A stretch of DNA of 64,000 nucleotides, taken from Chelatococcus sambhunathii (GTDB lineage: Bacteria > Pseudomonadota > Alphaproteobacteria > Rhizobiales > Methylopilaceae). The stretch covers positions 62,001 to 126,000 of the forward strand of contig JADBEO010000005.1 of the NCBI GenBank assembly GCA_031316315.1, read 5' to 3'. The notes beneath the pieces were generated by a model that saw only the letters and a program-made list of their open reading frames with translations, had not been told where the DNA came from and ran no database searches. Below are positions 16,890 to 25,834 of the stretch, piece by piece. Both the position numbers and the translations under genes were made by a program. Positions within the stretch are counted from its first letter, which is position 1. The number at the start of each line of letters is the position of its first letter.

Positions 16890-17141
16890 TCAGCTCTTCA
16901 AATCCCCGACCTCGATCAAAATGGCGCCGTCCGGTTCACGGTCGCCGCGGTCGAACTTCTCGTTCGCCGCGTCGATCAGCACCGCGTCGAACTCCCTTTC
17001 GGCTCCCGCCGTGGCGATCGCTTTCACCACCGCGTCACGCGCGACGAACACCTTCACGATGTCGCCGCTCGCTTCGTCGAGTAGGTCGAACTTGTAGCCG
17101 GCGCCGCTCGGATTTGGGTCGATGACCTCGACTAGGGGCAT
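16890..17141 (-). CDS. Small acidic protein, unknown
   Basis: An 83-residue protein from ATG 17,141, with AAAGGA seven bases upstream, which makes the longer frame to 17,201 unlikely. It begins MPLVEVIDPNPSG and has alternating strands and a helix, with many Asp and Glu. No family recognised. It follows a short coiled-coil gene on the same strand with a 50-base gap, so the two may be cotranscribed. Confidence 0.5.
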   Translation of the reverse strand: MPLVEVIDPNPSGAGYKFDLLDEASGDIVKVFVARDAVVKAIATAGAEREFDAVLIDAANEKFDRGDREPDGAILIEVGDLKS

Positions 17142-17197
17142 GTCTGGTCCTTTCATCTCGTGATCGGCGCATCGAGCGTCGGCCGTCGCGGCCTTGC

Positions 17198-17479
17198 TCA
17201 ATCGCCGCCGCCGGCCTTGCGCGAGCTGCGCGCTCCCCGCACGCGGAATAGCAGCCGCTGTTCGGCGAACTCCTGCTCGGCTCGGACTTCCGCCATTTCT
17301 TCCTCCAGCAGCTTCATACGCTCATCGGAGGCCGCCGTTCCGCAACCGGCGCGCTCGAGCAGAGCGCGGTGGAACATCAATTCGAGCGCGCGTCGCTGGC
17401 AGATCTGGACACGATCGCGAGCTTGCGCCGCGGCCGCCCTCAAGCTCTCGACCATATCGGCCGCACGCCCCCGCGGCAT
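17198..17479 (-). CDS. Small coiled-coil protein, unknown
   Basis: A 93-residue protein. Residues 8-78 are helical with heptad-like spacing (MKLLEEEMAEVRAEQEFAEQ), suggesting a coiled coil. ATG 17,479 overlaps the stop of the upstream gene (TGATG), which supports this start, although ATG 17,455 (MVESL) is possible. No family recognised. Confidence 0.45.
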   Translation of the reverse strand: MPRGRAADMVESLRAAAAQARDRVQICQRRALELMFHRALLERAGCGTAASDERMKLLEEEMAEVRAEQEFAEQRLLFRVRGARSSRKAGGGD

Positions 17480-17667
17480 CAGGAGGGATGTCCTTCCGGC
17501 TCCTGCTTGTCTTCGTCGCCGACCAGCTTCTCACGCACGCGATTGACCTCGGCCTCGTCGACCTGCACTGGGCTGCCGCTGTCGTCGGGGATGCCTCCGC
17601 CCGTCTGGCCGATAGGCGCGTCCTTAGGCCGATCGTTGGCGCCGGTGGTGCTCTTCTTCGGGTCCAT
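17479..17667 (-). CDS. Small hydrophilic, disordered-looking protein
   Basis: A 62-residue protein starting at ATG 17,667 (MDPKKSTTGAND), rich in Gly, Asp, Pro and Lys, with one helix (EAEVNRVREKLVGDED). The preceding bases contain GGGAGAAG a few bases from the start, a fair ribosome site. The stop overlaps the next gene. It resembles small desiccation- or stress-type proteins in composition only. Confidence 0.5.
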   Translation of the reverse strand: MDPKKSTTGANDRPKDAPIGQTGGGIPDDSGSPVQVDEAEVNRVREKLVGDEDKQEPEGHPS

Positions 17668-18002
17668 GGTCTTCTCCCGCGTGGGTGTCGAAGGAGAACG
17701 CCGAGGGAGCAAGGAAGGTCCAGACGCGTCGAACACACTCGATGGGGTGACGCAGAGGTCTCGCGCGTCTTATGGAACGGCAATGCAGGTTCGCGCTTGC
17801 CCTGACGACCTCGTCGCCCCGTCCATGTCCAGCCCGATCAGCTGCGGTATCTCGAGCGACAGATCGAAGGCGGCGAGCGCAGCCCTCACCGGGCAGGCCG
17901 GTCGACCTGCCGCGCAGGCGCCCTCGACGCCGACGTCAACCTCCCCGCGCCGAGCGATCAAGCGTCACGTCACCATCGGCCTTCCGGCCGATATTCTCCG
18001 GC
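17668..18002. other. Intergenic stretch without a supported gene
   Basis: 335 bases between two minus-strand genes. A 7-bp hairpin (ATCGGCC at 17,975-17,981 with GGCCGAT at 17,986-17,992) lies just after the stop of the upstream exported-protein gene but lacks a T run. No ORF here looks real. Confidence 0.4.
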
Positions 18003-18545
18003 TCATTTTGGAGAGAAGATCACCTGCAGGCCCGTATTGAACAGAGTGCAGAACGCGTTCGTGTCTACGCGGAGCGGCGTGATCTTATAGTTGAACACGT
18101 TCTTGCCGCGCTTAACGCTAAAAATCCGCGTGGCCGCGAGATTGACTGCATTTGAATACAGCACGGACGCAGTCGTAGGAAGGCCGGTCGGCACGAGCCT
18201 CATCGGGTAACGGGAGCCGCCCGGCCCATCCGAAAGAGGCGCATCGTCGTCTTTCACAATCTGCGCCGCTAGATCGACCACGCCGGCCGCGTTGCTCTCG
18301 ACGCCATTATTGTTGCCGCACTGCATCGTGCCGTTGACCGTCACCGCAACCGTCCCGGCGCTAGGGGCGTCGTACTTGATCGAGCTGAGGGTTTGGGTCG
18401 TCCCTCCTGGAGCGAAGGTGAAACAGACGCCACCGGTGCTGCCGCCGCATCGAGGTCCGGCTTTCATGTTTCCGTCGGAAGCGAATGCTCCGCCGCCGGC
18501 CCAAAAGGATGCGACCAGCACAAGCGCGACACGTTGGATCGACAT
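18003..18545 (-). CDS. Exported protein, unknown
   Basis: A 180-residue protein with signal peptide (MSIQRVALVLVASFWAGGG, cleavage after AFA). The mature part is beta-rich with four Cys (PRCGGS, GGVCFTF, MQCGNN, AFCTLF), and SIKYDAPSAGTVAVTVNGT looks like an immunoglobulin- or jelly-roll-type strand pair. ATG 18,545 is the only start that gives a signal peptide. No family recognised. It stands alone on the minus strand. Confidence 0.6.
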   Translation of the reverse strand: MSIQRVALVLVASFWAGGGAFASDGNMKAGPRCGGSTGGVCFTFAPGGTTQTLSSIKYDAPSAGTVAVTVNGTMQCGNNNGVESNAAGVVDLAAQIVKDDDAPLSDGPGGSRYPMRLVPTGLPTTASVLYSNAVNLAATRIFSVKRGKNVFNYKITPLRVDTNAFCTLFNTGLQVIFSPK

Positions 18546-18697
18546 AGACCAATACCCTGCCAAAGATGAGACGAAAGCAACCTTCGGCCGGTTTTCGCCT
18601 TTTGGCAACGGGGCGAGATCGTCTACGCGACGGGCCATACACCGCCGCAGGCGCAGTGTGTAAAATCCTGTCGCACTCTTCGAAGGGCCGTCGCTGA

Positions 18698-19123
18698 TTA
18701 AGCCGCTCCAGCCTTGATCGTGCGGGCTGTGGGGCCGTCCCCGGGCAGAAGCGGTCGCCCCTCGGGGCGCCCTCGCGCCGCATAGTGCTGATAGCCGCTG
18801 TCCCACAGGCCGGCGTGCACTTCGCTTTCGACGTCCGGATTGGCGGCAAGATAGCCGAGCTCCGTGAATCCCTGCGGCGCAGCCGATGTGGGAGCGCCGT
18901 AAGTTTCCAGGAAACGGTCCATCACGACAGACACGACGCCGTCCCGAACATGCCTGAAGTCCGGCGCATACGCGGCTGTTCTTGGAGCATGCATGATCAT
19001 TTCGTAGCTCAGGAAGTAATCGACGTTGGCTCGCGACGTCAGCCGCTCGGCGCAGTATCGGAACGTGGATTCCGACAGGGTGTTGGCGACTACCGGGCCT
19101 GGGCGCGGACCGCGGCCTGAAGA
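18698..19123 (-). pseudogene. Truncated gene remnant with a C-terminal NPDV/HYxxxG motif
   Basis: The frame is open for 141 codons from just after a TGA at 19,124-19,126, but the protein-like part begins upstream (ESTFRYCAERL, NVDYFLSYEM) where no ATG, GTG or TTG is available; the first Met is internal at 19,000. The C-terminal part (ELGYLAANPDVESEV, SGYQHYAARGRPEGR) is a motif seen at the ends of large glycan- or methyl-transferase-type proteins. It looks like the 3' end of a once larger gene. The 100-residue piece from 19,000 may still be translated. Confidence 0.5.
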
Positions 19124-19537
19124 TCAGGCTTCGCCGCGCGCCCGCCGGGCGCGCTCGGCCTTGCGACTGTAGAGGGCGACGGCGTCCTTTTCCGAGCCGC
19201 GGCGCTTGACGCGCGTCTGCTCGAGGTCGAGCGCGGTCGCGATGAGCTGGGCGACGAGCGGGGCGTGCGGCTTGGAGGCCGACCGGGTCGCGGGCTCCGC
19301 CTCGGCGGAGGGGTCGCGGTCGGTCTTGCGCCGGCCCGCCCCGCGTCCGCGCGCGCGGAACGCCGCGCCGTCGATCGGCTCGACCGGGTTTGCGCTGAAG
19401 CGCGGCGCGGCGGGACCTTCCGGCTCCGGCAGGTCGGCGCCGGACGCCTTGGCGGCGCGTCGGCGGTCCGAGACGCGGCGGTCGCGGACGCGGCGTTCCG
19501 GACGGGGCGCTCCTTCGGGCGGCGGCAGAGTCACCAT
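19124..19537 (-). CDS. Basic low-complexity protein, unknown
   Basis: A 137-residue, Arg/Ala/Pro-rich protein. The first 90 residues look disordered, with several RRxxDRR stretches; the C-terminal 45 form a helix (VAQLIATALDLEQTRVKRRG). The frame and strand match the following remnant, with one TGA between. It is divergent from the PAS-EAL gene. No family recognised. Confidence 0.5.
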   Translation of the reverse strand: MVTLPPPEGAPRPERRVRDRRVSDRRRAAKASGADLPEPEGPAAPRFSANPVEPIDGAAFRARGRGAGRRKTDRDPSAEAEPATRSASKPHAPLVAQLIATALDLEQTRVKRRGSEKDAVALYSRKAERARRARGEA

Positions 19538-19727
19538 TTCAAGTCGACGCCCTTCACGTGGCGCGCTTCATCTGGCGCGGGACAGAGTTTAAATCCATTA
19601 ACCAAGTAAGATCACCTGCTTAGTGGCGGCGACCATACGATGAAGTGTAGAAGGATTTGTCTTAGAGTCTAGGCGAACGATTCGTGCGTCCCCGGACGGG
19701 ACGAGCCACGGGAGCGGAGCGCAAAGG

Positions 19728-21431
19728 ATGACGCCGCCGTCTCTGCCAACAGCCGCCACGTCCGAGCGTGGGCGGGCGGGCGCGCTCGATCTTCCGGAGC
19801 TGCTCGCAGCCGTCGGCGAGGCGGCCTATGTCTGGGACGTGCCCAGCGACCGGATCGACTGGACGGGCGCGGCGCATGACGTCCTCGGCCTGGCGCCGAC
19901 TATCGACGTCGGTTCAGCCACCGCCTTCGCCGCCCTGCTCGATCCCGAGGCCCTGACCAGCCGGCGCGAGGCGGTGTTCGGCGCGCAGCGAACCGACGAC
20001 GGCGAAGGCGTGCCGTTCGAGGTCGAATATCCGCTGCTGCGCGGCGCGCGGACCCTCAGGCTCTGGATGCAGGATCGCGGACGGTGGTACGCTGGCCCGG
20101 ATGGACGGCCGCTGCGCGTGGTCGGCGTGATGCGGCGGCTCGGCGCGCGTTATGAAGCGGCGGAGCAGGCGGCGAGCCTCGCCCGCTTCGACCCGCTGAC
20201 CGGGCAGCTCTCCCGCGCCCGGCTCCTGGAGATCGCCGGAGCCGCGCTCGCGGCCGGGGCGCGCATGCACTCGGCCTCGAGCTTCGTGCTCGCGAGTCTC
20301 ACCAATCTCGGACCGATCAACGAAGCCTACGGTTTCGACGTCGGCGATCTCGCCATCCTCGAGGTTTCGCGCCGGCTGAGGAGCGCGATGCGCGGCGGCG
20401 ATACGCTCGGCCGGTTCTCGACCTCCACCTTCGGTATGGTGCTGCAGGAGTGCGACCGCTCGGATCTCGAGGTTGCGACGCGGCGCCTCGTCGGCTCGGT
20501 GCACGACCAGCCGGTGCTGACGCCCGGCGGACCGATCTCGGTCCGGGTGGCGATCGGCGCCGTGGTCGCCCCAAGGCATGCGCGCGACACGGACGAGATG
20601 GTGCTGCGGGCGCGCAGCGCGCTGGGACGCGCGATGGAGACGGCGGCGGCGGTCTGCATCTATTCGCCGGATCAGAGCCGCAACGGCGCCGTGCGCGCCA
20701 AGATGCGCCTGGCCGACGAACTGATCAGCGCGCTGAACGAGCACCGCGTGCGCCTCGCGCTCCAGCCGGTCGTACGTGCGGGAAGCCGGGAGACATGCTG
20801 GAGCGAGGCCCTGCTCAGGGTCGCAGACGTCTCCGGCGAGATCGCGTCCGGCGGCCACCTCGCGGCGGCCGCGGAGGAGGTTGGCGTCGTCAACATGCTC
20901 GACCGGCGCATGCTCGACCTCGCCGTCGTCTATCTCGCCGAGCACCCCGAGGTCCGGCTCGCCATCAACGTCTCCTCGGCGACCACAGCGGACCTCAGCT
21001 GGATGGAGTCGCTGTCCGCCTGGCTCGCGATGCGCCCGGACATCGCCGACCGTCTGATGGTCGAGATCACCGAAACCGCGCTGATCGCCGATCTCGACAT
21101 CGCGGCCGGTTTCGTCCGCGAGCTCAAGCGGCAGGGGGTCAAGGTCGCGATCGACGACTTCGGTTCCGGCCACTCCTCCTTCAAGGCGCTGCGCGAGCTC
21201 GCGGTCGACGTCGTCAAGATCGACGGATCCTTCGTCGTCGACATCGAGACGTCCGAGGACGGCGGCGCGTTCGTGCGCGCCCTGATCGCTCTCGCCCGTG
21301 AACTCGGGCTGGAGACCGTGGCCGAGCACGTCGAGACGGAAGCCGCGGCAAGCCTCCTCGCCGGCTGGGGCGCGACCTATCTCCAGGGCGAGCTGCTCGG
21401 GGCTCCCAAGCTGGCGCCGTCGTCGGCTTGA
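19728..21431 (+). CDS. PAS-like, degenerate GGDEF, EAL phosphodiesterase
   Basis: A 567-residue soluble protein. A PAS-like fold lies at about 20-140 (VWDVPSDRIDWTGAA). The next domain has the GGDEF fold, but the signature reads STSTF instead of GGDEF, so it cannot make cyclic-di-GMP and may bind GTP as a regulator. The EAL domain is complete: SEALLRV, INVSSAT, EITETALI, DDFGSGHSS, VKIDGSF and AEHVETE, so it should hydrolyse cyclic-di-GMP to pGpG. AAAGG precedes the ATG directly. It is a single gene just outside the integrated element. Confidence 0.9.
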   Translation: MTPPSLPTAATSERGRAGALDLPELLAAVGEAAYVWDVPSDRIDWTGAAHDVLGLAPTIDVGSATAFAALLDPEALTSRREAVFGAQRTDDGEGVPFEVEYPLLRGARTLRLWMQDRGRWYAGPDGRPLRVVGVMRRLGARYEAAEQAASLARFDPLTGQLSRARLLEIAGAALAAGARMHSASSFVLASLTNLGPINEAYGFDVGDLAILEVSRRLRSAMRGGDTLGRFSTSTFGMVLQECDRSDLEVATRRLVGSVHDQPVLTPGGPISVRVAIGAVVAPRHARDTDEMVLRARSALGRAMETAAAVCIYSPDQSRNGAVRAKMRLADELISALNEHRVRLALQPVVRAGSRETCWSEALLRVADVSGEIASGGHLAAAAEEVGVVNMLDRRMLDLAVVYLAEHPEVRLAINVSSATTADLSWMESLSAWLAMRPDIADRLMVEITETALIADLDIAAGFVRELKRQGVKVAIDDFGSGHSSFKALRELAVDVVKIDGSFVVDIETSEDGGAFVRALIALARELGLETVAEHVETEAAASLLAGWGATYLQGELLGAPKLAPSSA

Positions 21432-21455
21432 CTCTCTCGCCGTCGAAGCGCCGCG

Positions 21456-22736
21456 CTACTCGGCCGCGTCGCGTTCTCCCGCGCCGAAGCGCCGCGCGAC
21501 ATAGTCCTCGACCATCGCCTTGAAGTCGTCGACCAAGGTGGGGCCACGCAGCGTCGCGACCTTCTTGCCGTCGACGAACACCGGCGCGGTCGGCGCCTCG
21601 CCGGTTCCGGGCAGCGAGATGCCGATGTCGGCGTGCTTGGACTCGCCCGGTCCGTTCACGATGCAGCCCATCACCGCGACGTTGAGCGTCTCGACGCCGG
21701 GATAGAGCTTCTTCCATTCGGGCATGCGCGCGCCGATGTGGGTCTGGACGTCGCGCGCGAGCTCCTGGAATACGGTCGAGGTGGTGCGCCCGCAGCCGGG
21801 GCAGGCGGCGACCAGCGGCACGAACGTGCGGAAGCCCATCGTCTGCAGGATCTCCTGCGCGACCTTGACCTCGGTAGTCCGGTCGCCACCCGGCTCGGGC
21901 GTCAGCGAGACGCGGATCGTGTCGCCGACGCCCTGCTGCAGCAGCACGCCGAGCGCCGCGGACGACGCCACGATGCCCTTCGATCCCATGCCGGCCTCGG
22001 TCAGCCCGAGATGGAGCGCATAGTCGGCGCGGCGGCCGAGTTCGGCGTAGACCGCGATCAGATCCTGAACCGCGGAGACCTTCGCCGAGAGGATGATCTT
22101 CTCGCGCGGCAGGCCGAGTTCCTCCGCGCGCGCGGCCGACAGCAGGACGGAACGGATCAGCGCCTCGCGCGTGACCTCCCGCGCGTCCCTCGGGGCAGAC
22201 GAGTTTGCATTCTCGTCCATGAGGCGAGTCAGCAGCTCGCCGTCGAGCGAACCCCAGTTGCCGCCGATCCGGACCGCCTTGCCGTTCCTCGCCGCGATCT
22301 CGATGATCTGCGCGAACTGGCGGTCCTTCTTGGCGCCGAAGCCGACATTGCCGGGGTTGATGCGGTACTTGGCCAGCGCCTCGGCGCAGGCGGGATGCTC
22401 GCTGAGCAGGGTATGGCCGATATAGTGGAAGTCGCCGATCAGCGGCACGTTCACGCCGCGCGCGGCGAGCTGGTCCCGGATATGCGGAACGGCGGCGGCG
22501 GCCTCGGCGCGATCGACCGTGATCCGGACGAGTTCGGAGCCGGCGCGGGCCAGCGCAGCGACCTGGGCGACGGTTCCGGCGATGTCGGCCGTGTCCGTGT
22601 TCGTCATCGATTGGACGACGATCGGCGCCGCACCGCCGACGGCGACACCTCCGACATTGACCTCTCGGGACGCCCGGCGCGGCGCGAGCGCGGTGGGACA
22701 GGAAACGGCGTCAGCCATGCAAGGCGCGTGGTTCAC
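21456..22736 (-). CDS. ispG: 4-hydroxy-3-methylbut-2-enyl diphosphate synthase
   Basis: A 426-residue enzyme of the MEP pathway, converting the cyclic diphosphate MEcPP to HMBPP with a 4Fe-4S cluster. The N-terminal TIM barrel begins at [10 protein letters not shown] and [10 protein letters not shown]; the C-terminal cluster Cys lie in ACPGCGRTT and [10 protein letters not shown]. The length is usual for the short (non-plant) form. The GTG at 22,736 overlaps the stop of the zur-type gene (GTGA); ATG 22,718 is the alternative. The two may be coexpressed, coupling isoprenoid synthesis to the metal regulator, which is inference. Confidence 0.95.
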   Translation of the reverse strand: MNHAPCMADAVSCPTALAPRRASREVNVGGVAVGGAAPIVVQSMTNTDTADIAGTVAQVAALARAGSELVRITVDRAEAAAAVPHIRDQLAARGVNVPLIGDFHYIGHTLLSEHPACAEALAKYRINPGNVGFGAKKDRQFAQIIEIAARNGKAVRIGGNWGSLDGELLTRLMDENANSSAPRDAREVTREALIRSVLLSAARAEELGLPREKIILSAKVSAVQDLIAVYAELGRRADYALHLGLTEAGMGSKGIVASSAALGVLLQQGVGDTIRVSLTPEPGGDRTTEVKVAQEILQTMGFRTFVPLVAACPGCGRTTSTVFQELARDVQTHIGARMPEWKKLYPGVETLNVAVMGCIVNGPGESKHADIGISLPGTGEAPTAPVFVDGKKVATLRGPTLVDDFKAMVEDYVARRFGAGERDAAE

Positions 22737-23299
22737 GAAACGCTCGTCCCCGTTCGATGGTCAGGCCTCTCGGCGTGGCCGTGGGCGGCTCGACAATGGG
22801 CGCATTCGCCTGTCACTTCGATGACAGGCGCGCGGGGCGTAAAGCCCGAGGACCGGGCGAGCGCCGCGAGCGCCGCGCCGAAGTCGCCGGCTTCCGCTTC
22901 GCCGACCGCGCCGCAATGCTCGCAGATCAGGAAGACCGTCGGCGCGCCGTCCTCGTCGTCATGCTCCCGGCTGCAGGCGACATAGGCGTTGCGGCTCTCG
23001 ATCCGGTGGGCGAGGCCATGCGCGAGCAGGAAGTCGAGGGCGCGATAGACCGTGATGGGCGCCGGAGGCCGCCCGCCGGGCTCCGCCAGCCGTTCGATCA
23101 CGTCGTACGCGCCGGCCGGCGCATGGCTCTGTGCGAGCGCCGACAGGACACGGCGACGGATGTCCGTGAGGCGCGCCCCGCGGGCGGCGCAGATCGCTTC
23201 GGCGCGCGCCAGCGTCGAGCGGGCGCAGAGGCGATGGTCGTGATCCGGCGCGGCGAAGGCGGCGTTGGATGCTGCGGCAGGCGTCATGGCGGCCGTCAT
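22733..23299 (-). CDS. zur: Fur-family regulator, Zur type
   Basis: A 188-residue protein with a winged-helix N-terminus ([33 protein letters not shown]) and a metal-binding C-terminus. Two Cys pairs (ICEHCG and GECAHC) make the structural zinc site and HDHRLC near the start adds His/Cys. The TVYRALD helix and the [12 protein letters not shown] stretch match Zur rather than Fur. It should repress zinc-uptake genes when zinc is plentiful; none is next to it. Starts at 23,299 or 23,287 are both possible. The stop overlaps the start of ispG. Confidence 0.85.
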   Translation of the reverse strand: MTAAMTPAAASNAAFAAPDHDHRLCARSTLARAEAICAARGARLTDIRRRVLSALAQSHAPAGAYDVIERLAEPGGRPPAPITVYRALDFLLAHGLAHRIESRNAYVACSREHDDEDGAPTVFLICEHCGAVGEAEAGDFGAALAALARSSGFTPRAPVIEVTGECAHCRAAHGHAERPDHRTGTSVS

Positions 23300-23329
23300 A
23301 GCACGATGCGCGACGCTTCGCGCGCGCAC

Positions 23330-23363
23330 AAAAAGGGGCGGCGGACCCGAAGGTCCGCCGCCC
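23330..23363 (-). terminator. Rho-independent terminator
   Basis: A 12-bp stem (23,336-23,347 with 23,352-23,363), CGAA loop, followed on the minus strand by TTTTTGTG. It ends the transcript of the Lys/Ser-rich exported protein gene. Confidence 0.85.
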
Positions 23364-23387
23364 TCAGATAGGTCGCCTAGACGGCGC

Positions 23388-23633
23388 TTACATCGCCTTC
23401 TTGGACGACTTCGTCTTCTTCGACGACATCTTGCTCTTTTTGGAGCTCTTCATCGCCTTGTCCGATCCGGCGCTCTTGTCCGCCGGCTTGGCGTCGGGGT
23501 TCATCGGATTGGCGGGATCGGCGAGGTTGCCGGCGTTGCCGCTGTTGGCGGCGGACTGGGCGTTCGCCCCGGCCAGCGGCGCAAGCGCCAGAGCGGCCGA
23601 AATGGCGGCGACAGAAAGCATACGACGGTCCAC
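23388..23633 (-). CDS. Exported Lys/Ser-rich small protein, stress-promoter controlled
   Basis: An 81-residue protein beginning with GTG 23,633, which has GGAGGA seven bases upstream; ATG 23,621 would shorten the signal peptide. Signal peptide to about residue 26 (ALAPLAGANAQ), then Asn/Pro/Asp-rich repeats and a very basic tail of KSSKK and SKKTK units. Such a tail could bind DNA or the cell surface. A GGAAC-N16-CGTT promoter precedes it and a strong terminator follows, so it is a separate general-stress-type transcription unit. No family recognised. Confidence 0.6.
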   Translation of the reverse strand: MDRRMLSVAAISAALALAPLAGANAQSAANSGNAGNLADPANPMNPDAKPADKSAGSDKAMKSSKKSKMSSKKTKSSKKAM

Positions 23634-23670
23634 GATCGTTCCTCCGCGATTATTTTTCTGTGTGTGGAAC

Positions 23671-23695
23671 AACGTAATGTATTCGCGATCGTTCC
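23671..23695 (-). promoter_or_regulatory. EcfG-type general stress promoter
   Basis: On the minus strand GGAAC (23,695-23,691), 16 bases, CGTT (23,674-23,671): an exact match to the consensus of the alphaproteobacterial general-stress sigma factor EcfG. The -10 element is 38 bases from the start codon at 23,633. Confidence 0.7.
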
Positions 23696-23736
23696 CCTGG
23701 GCGCATTCGGCGCCGGGGAGCATCGGCATCCCGGCG

Positions 23737-24702
23737 TTACTCCCCGGCGAGCAGGCGGCGCGCCTGCGCGGCGCAGCCGAGCAGGCCGGCCACCGGCGAC
23801 ACCACGACCGTCGTCGCCATGCGCCGCATCAGCGCCTCATGGGGCGCCTTGGCCTCGAAGGCGGCGCGAAACGCGTCAGGGTCGATCAGATCCAGCATCT
23901 TCGGCGCGACGCCGCCGCAGACATAGACGCCGCCCTCCGCCGCATAGGTCAGAGCGAGGTCGCCGCAGAAGCGGGCCAGCATGTCCAGGAACAGCCCGAC
24001 CGTCTCCAGCGCGCGGGTCTCGCCGCGGCGGGCCGCAAGCACGATCGCCGCGGCGTCCGCCTCTTTCGCTTCGCGGCCGTCCAACTGCGCCAGCGCGCGA
24101 TGCAGTCGCAGGAGGCCGGGGCCAGAAATGACGGCTTCCGCCTCGACCCGCCCGAGCTCCGCCCGGATGAGCTCGAACGCCGCCCATTCGCGGCCGGTGA
24201 CGGCGGCCAGTTCGACATGGCCGCCTTCGCCTGGCAGCGGACGCCAGCCCGGCCCTTCGGGGGCGAGCGCGGCGACGCCAAGGCCCGTGCCGGGACCGAC
24301 CGCGACCTTCATGCCTCCGATCTGACGGGGCGCCGGGCCGATGGGCGCAATCTCGTCCACCGTGAGATGCGGCAGCGCCGCCGCCTGCGCCACGAAGTCG
24401 TTCATGACGATGACCCGCGAAAGCCCGAAGCGGCGCTTCAGCGACTCGACGTCGAACGCCCAGTTCCGGCGGTTGGTGACGCGGGCGGTCTCGCCCGCCG
24501 TCACCGGCCCGGCAACGGCGAAGGCGGCGGTATCAGCCTTGACGTCATATTTGCCGAGATAGGCCGCGAGCGCCGACTCAAAGTCCGGATGGGCGTCGCC
24601 CTCCTCGACGCCGATCCGCTCGGGCCGGAGGTCGGCCCGCGCCAGCGCGAAGCGGCCATGCGTGCCGCCGATGTCCCCGACGAGAAGGCGCGTCCCGGCC
24701 AT
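23737..24702 (-). CDS. glk: Glucokinase
   Basis: A 321-residue bacterial glucokinase (ATP + glucose to glucose 6-phosphate). Visible signatures: phosphate-binding LLVGDIGGTHGRFALA, sugar-binding NRRNWAF and VMNDF, the catalytic Asp in NDFVAQ, GPGTGLG, and PLPGEGGHVEL with Glu/His for glucose contact. Length is usual. It starts six bases after the end of the ABM gene and is probably cotranscribed with it. It should feed glycolysis or the Entner-Doudoroff pathway in the cytoplasm. Confidence 0.95.
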   Translation of the reverse strand: MAGTRLLVGDIGGTHGRFALARADLRPERIGVEEGDAHPDFESALAAYLGKYDVKADTAAFAVAGPVTAGETARVTNRRNWAFDVESLKRRFGLSRVIVMNDFVAQAAALPHLTVDEIAPIGPAPRQIGGMKVAVGPGTGLGVAALAPEGPGWRPLPGEGGHVELAAVTGREWAAFELIRAELGRVEAEAVISGPGLLRLHRALAQLDGREAKEADAAAIVLAARRGETRALETVGLFLDMLARFCGDLALTYAAEGGVYVCGGVAPKMLDLIDPDAFRAAFEAKAPHEALMRRMATTVVVSPVAGLLGCAAQARRLLAGE

Positions 24703-24708
24703 GCGCCG

Positions 24709-24993
24709 TCAGCCCAGCTCGACGAAGCGCACGAGCCTGTGCTTGACGATCGGGCGCACGGTCTCCTCAAAGATGCGCCCGGCTTCCTCGGCTTCCGGGG
24801 AGGAGGCCACGTCGTCATTGGCGTAGAGCGCGGAGGTCAGGAAGAAGCCCGGCGCCTCCGGGTCCTCGGCGATCGCCACGCCCCGGCAGGCCGGATCGGC
24901 GCGCTCCACCGCGAAGGCGTTTGCGAGCGCGGCCGCGCGGAACGCCGCGGCGTGCTTCGGCTCGACCTCGAAAACGGTGGAGACAAGCTTCAT
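24709..24993 (-). CDS. Antibiotic biosynthesis monooxygenase-like (ABM) protein
   Basis: A 94-residue ferredoxin-like dimer-forming protein of the ABM superfamily, starting MKLVSTVFEVEPKHAAAF. Strand-helix-strand order and the final PIVKHRLVRFVELG fit the fold. Such proteins oxidise quinone-like compounds or serve as heme/quinone-binding modules; the substrate here is unknown. It lies directly upstream of glk on the same strand. Confidence 0.7.
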   Translation of the reverse strand: MKLVSTVFEVEPKHAAAFRAAALANAFAVERADPACRGVAIAEDPEAPGFFLTSALYANDDVASSPEAEEAGRIFEETVRPIVKHRLVRFVELG

Positions 24994-25053
24994 GTCCGCG
25001 AGATAGTGCGTCGGTTTCGCCCGCCCATGTCTTGAATTTTCGATGGCCCGCCT

Positions 25054-25767
25054 ATGGCTTCCGACCTTCCGCTAAGCCCCGACGACCTCGCGGCGCGCCT
25101 GCTCCATCGCGACGGCCTGATGCTGATCCTCGACAAGCCCGCCGGACTGCCGGTTCACGCCGGACCGAAGGGCGGCCCCAATCTCGAGGCGCTGTTCGGC
25201 GGCCTGCGGTTCGGGCTGCCGCGGGACCCCGCGCTCGCCCACCGGCTCGACAAGGACACCAGCGGCTGCCTCGTGCTCGGCCGTCATCGCAAGGCGCTGG
25301 CGAAGCTCGGCAAGCTGTTCTCGAACGGTCGCGTGGGGAAAACCTACTGGGCCGTCGTGAAAGGCTCGCCGACGGATGAGGCGGGTCGGATCGAGGCGCC
25401 GCTCTCCAAGCGCAGTCCCGACCGCGGCTGGTGGATGGCCGTCGACCCGAACGGGTTGCCATCCGTTACGGAGTGGCGGGTGAAGGCGAGGGGAGACAGC
25501 CTGAGTTGGATCGAGTTCACGCCGCTTACCGGCCGGACCCACCAGATCCGCGCCCACGCAGCCCATATCGGCCTGCCGTTGCTGGGCGATCCGATCTACG
25601 GTTCGACTCCTGCGGGAGGGCCCCGGCTTCACCTGCATGCGCGCGCCATATCGGTGCCGATGCGAGACGGCCACCCGCCGATCGTCGCCGAGGCTCCACT
25701 GCCGGCGCACATCGCCGAGACTTTCGCCGCGATGGGCTGGAGCGCGGAGCCCATCAACACGCCGTGA
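25054..25767 (+). CDS. RluA-family RNA pseudouridine synthase
   Basis: A 237-residue enzyme converting uridine to pseudouridine in rRNA or tRNA. The catalytic Asp is in HRLDKDTSG (about residue 68), preceded by LILDKPAGLPVHAG; the C-terminal motif LTGRTHQIRAH is complete. No S4 RNA-binding domain is present, so it is a short family member, and the target site cannot be told. It is divergent from the ABM/glk pair and followed by a kinase-like gene. Confidence 0.9.
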   Translation: MASDLPLSPDDLAARLLHRDGLMLILDKPAGLPVHAGPKGGPNLEALFGGLRFGLPRDPALAHRLDKDTSGCLVLGRHRKALAKLGKLFSNGRVGKTYWAVVKGSPTDEAGRIEAPLSKRSPDRGWWMAVDPNGLPSVTEWRVKARGDSLSWIEFTPLTGRTHQIRAHAAHIGLPLLGDPIYGSTPAGGPRLHLHARAISVPMRDGHPPIVAEAPLPAHIAETFAAMGWSAEPINTP

Positions 25768-25834
25768 GGTTCCGCTGAGCGCTCGTCGCGCTATATCGGG
25801 CGACGCGTCCTTAGGCCCGGGAGCCTCCGCCTTC

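Noticed and set aside
23401..25035. 544-codon plus-strand frame over glk and ABM genes
   Set aside because: Shadow of two clear minus-strand genes.
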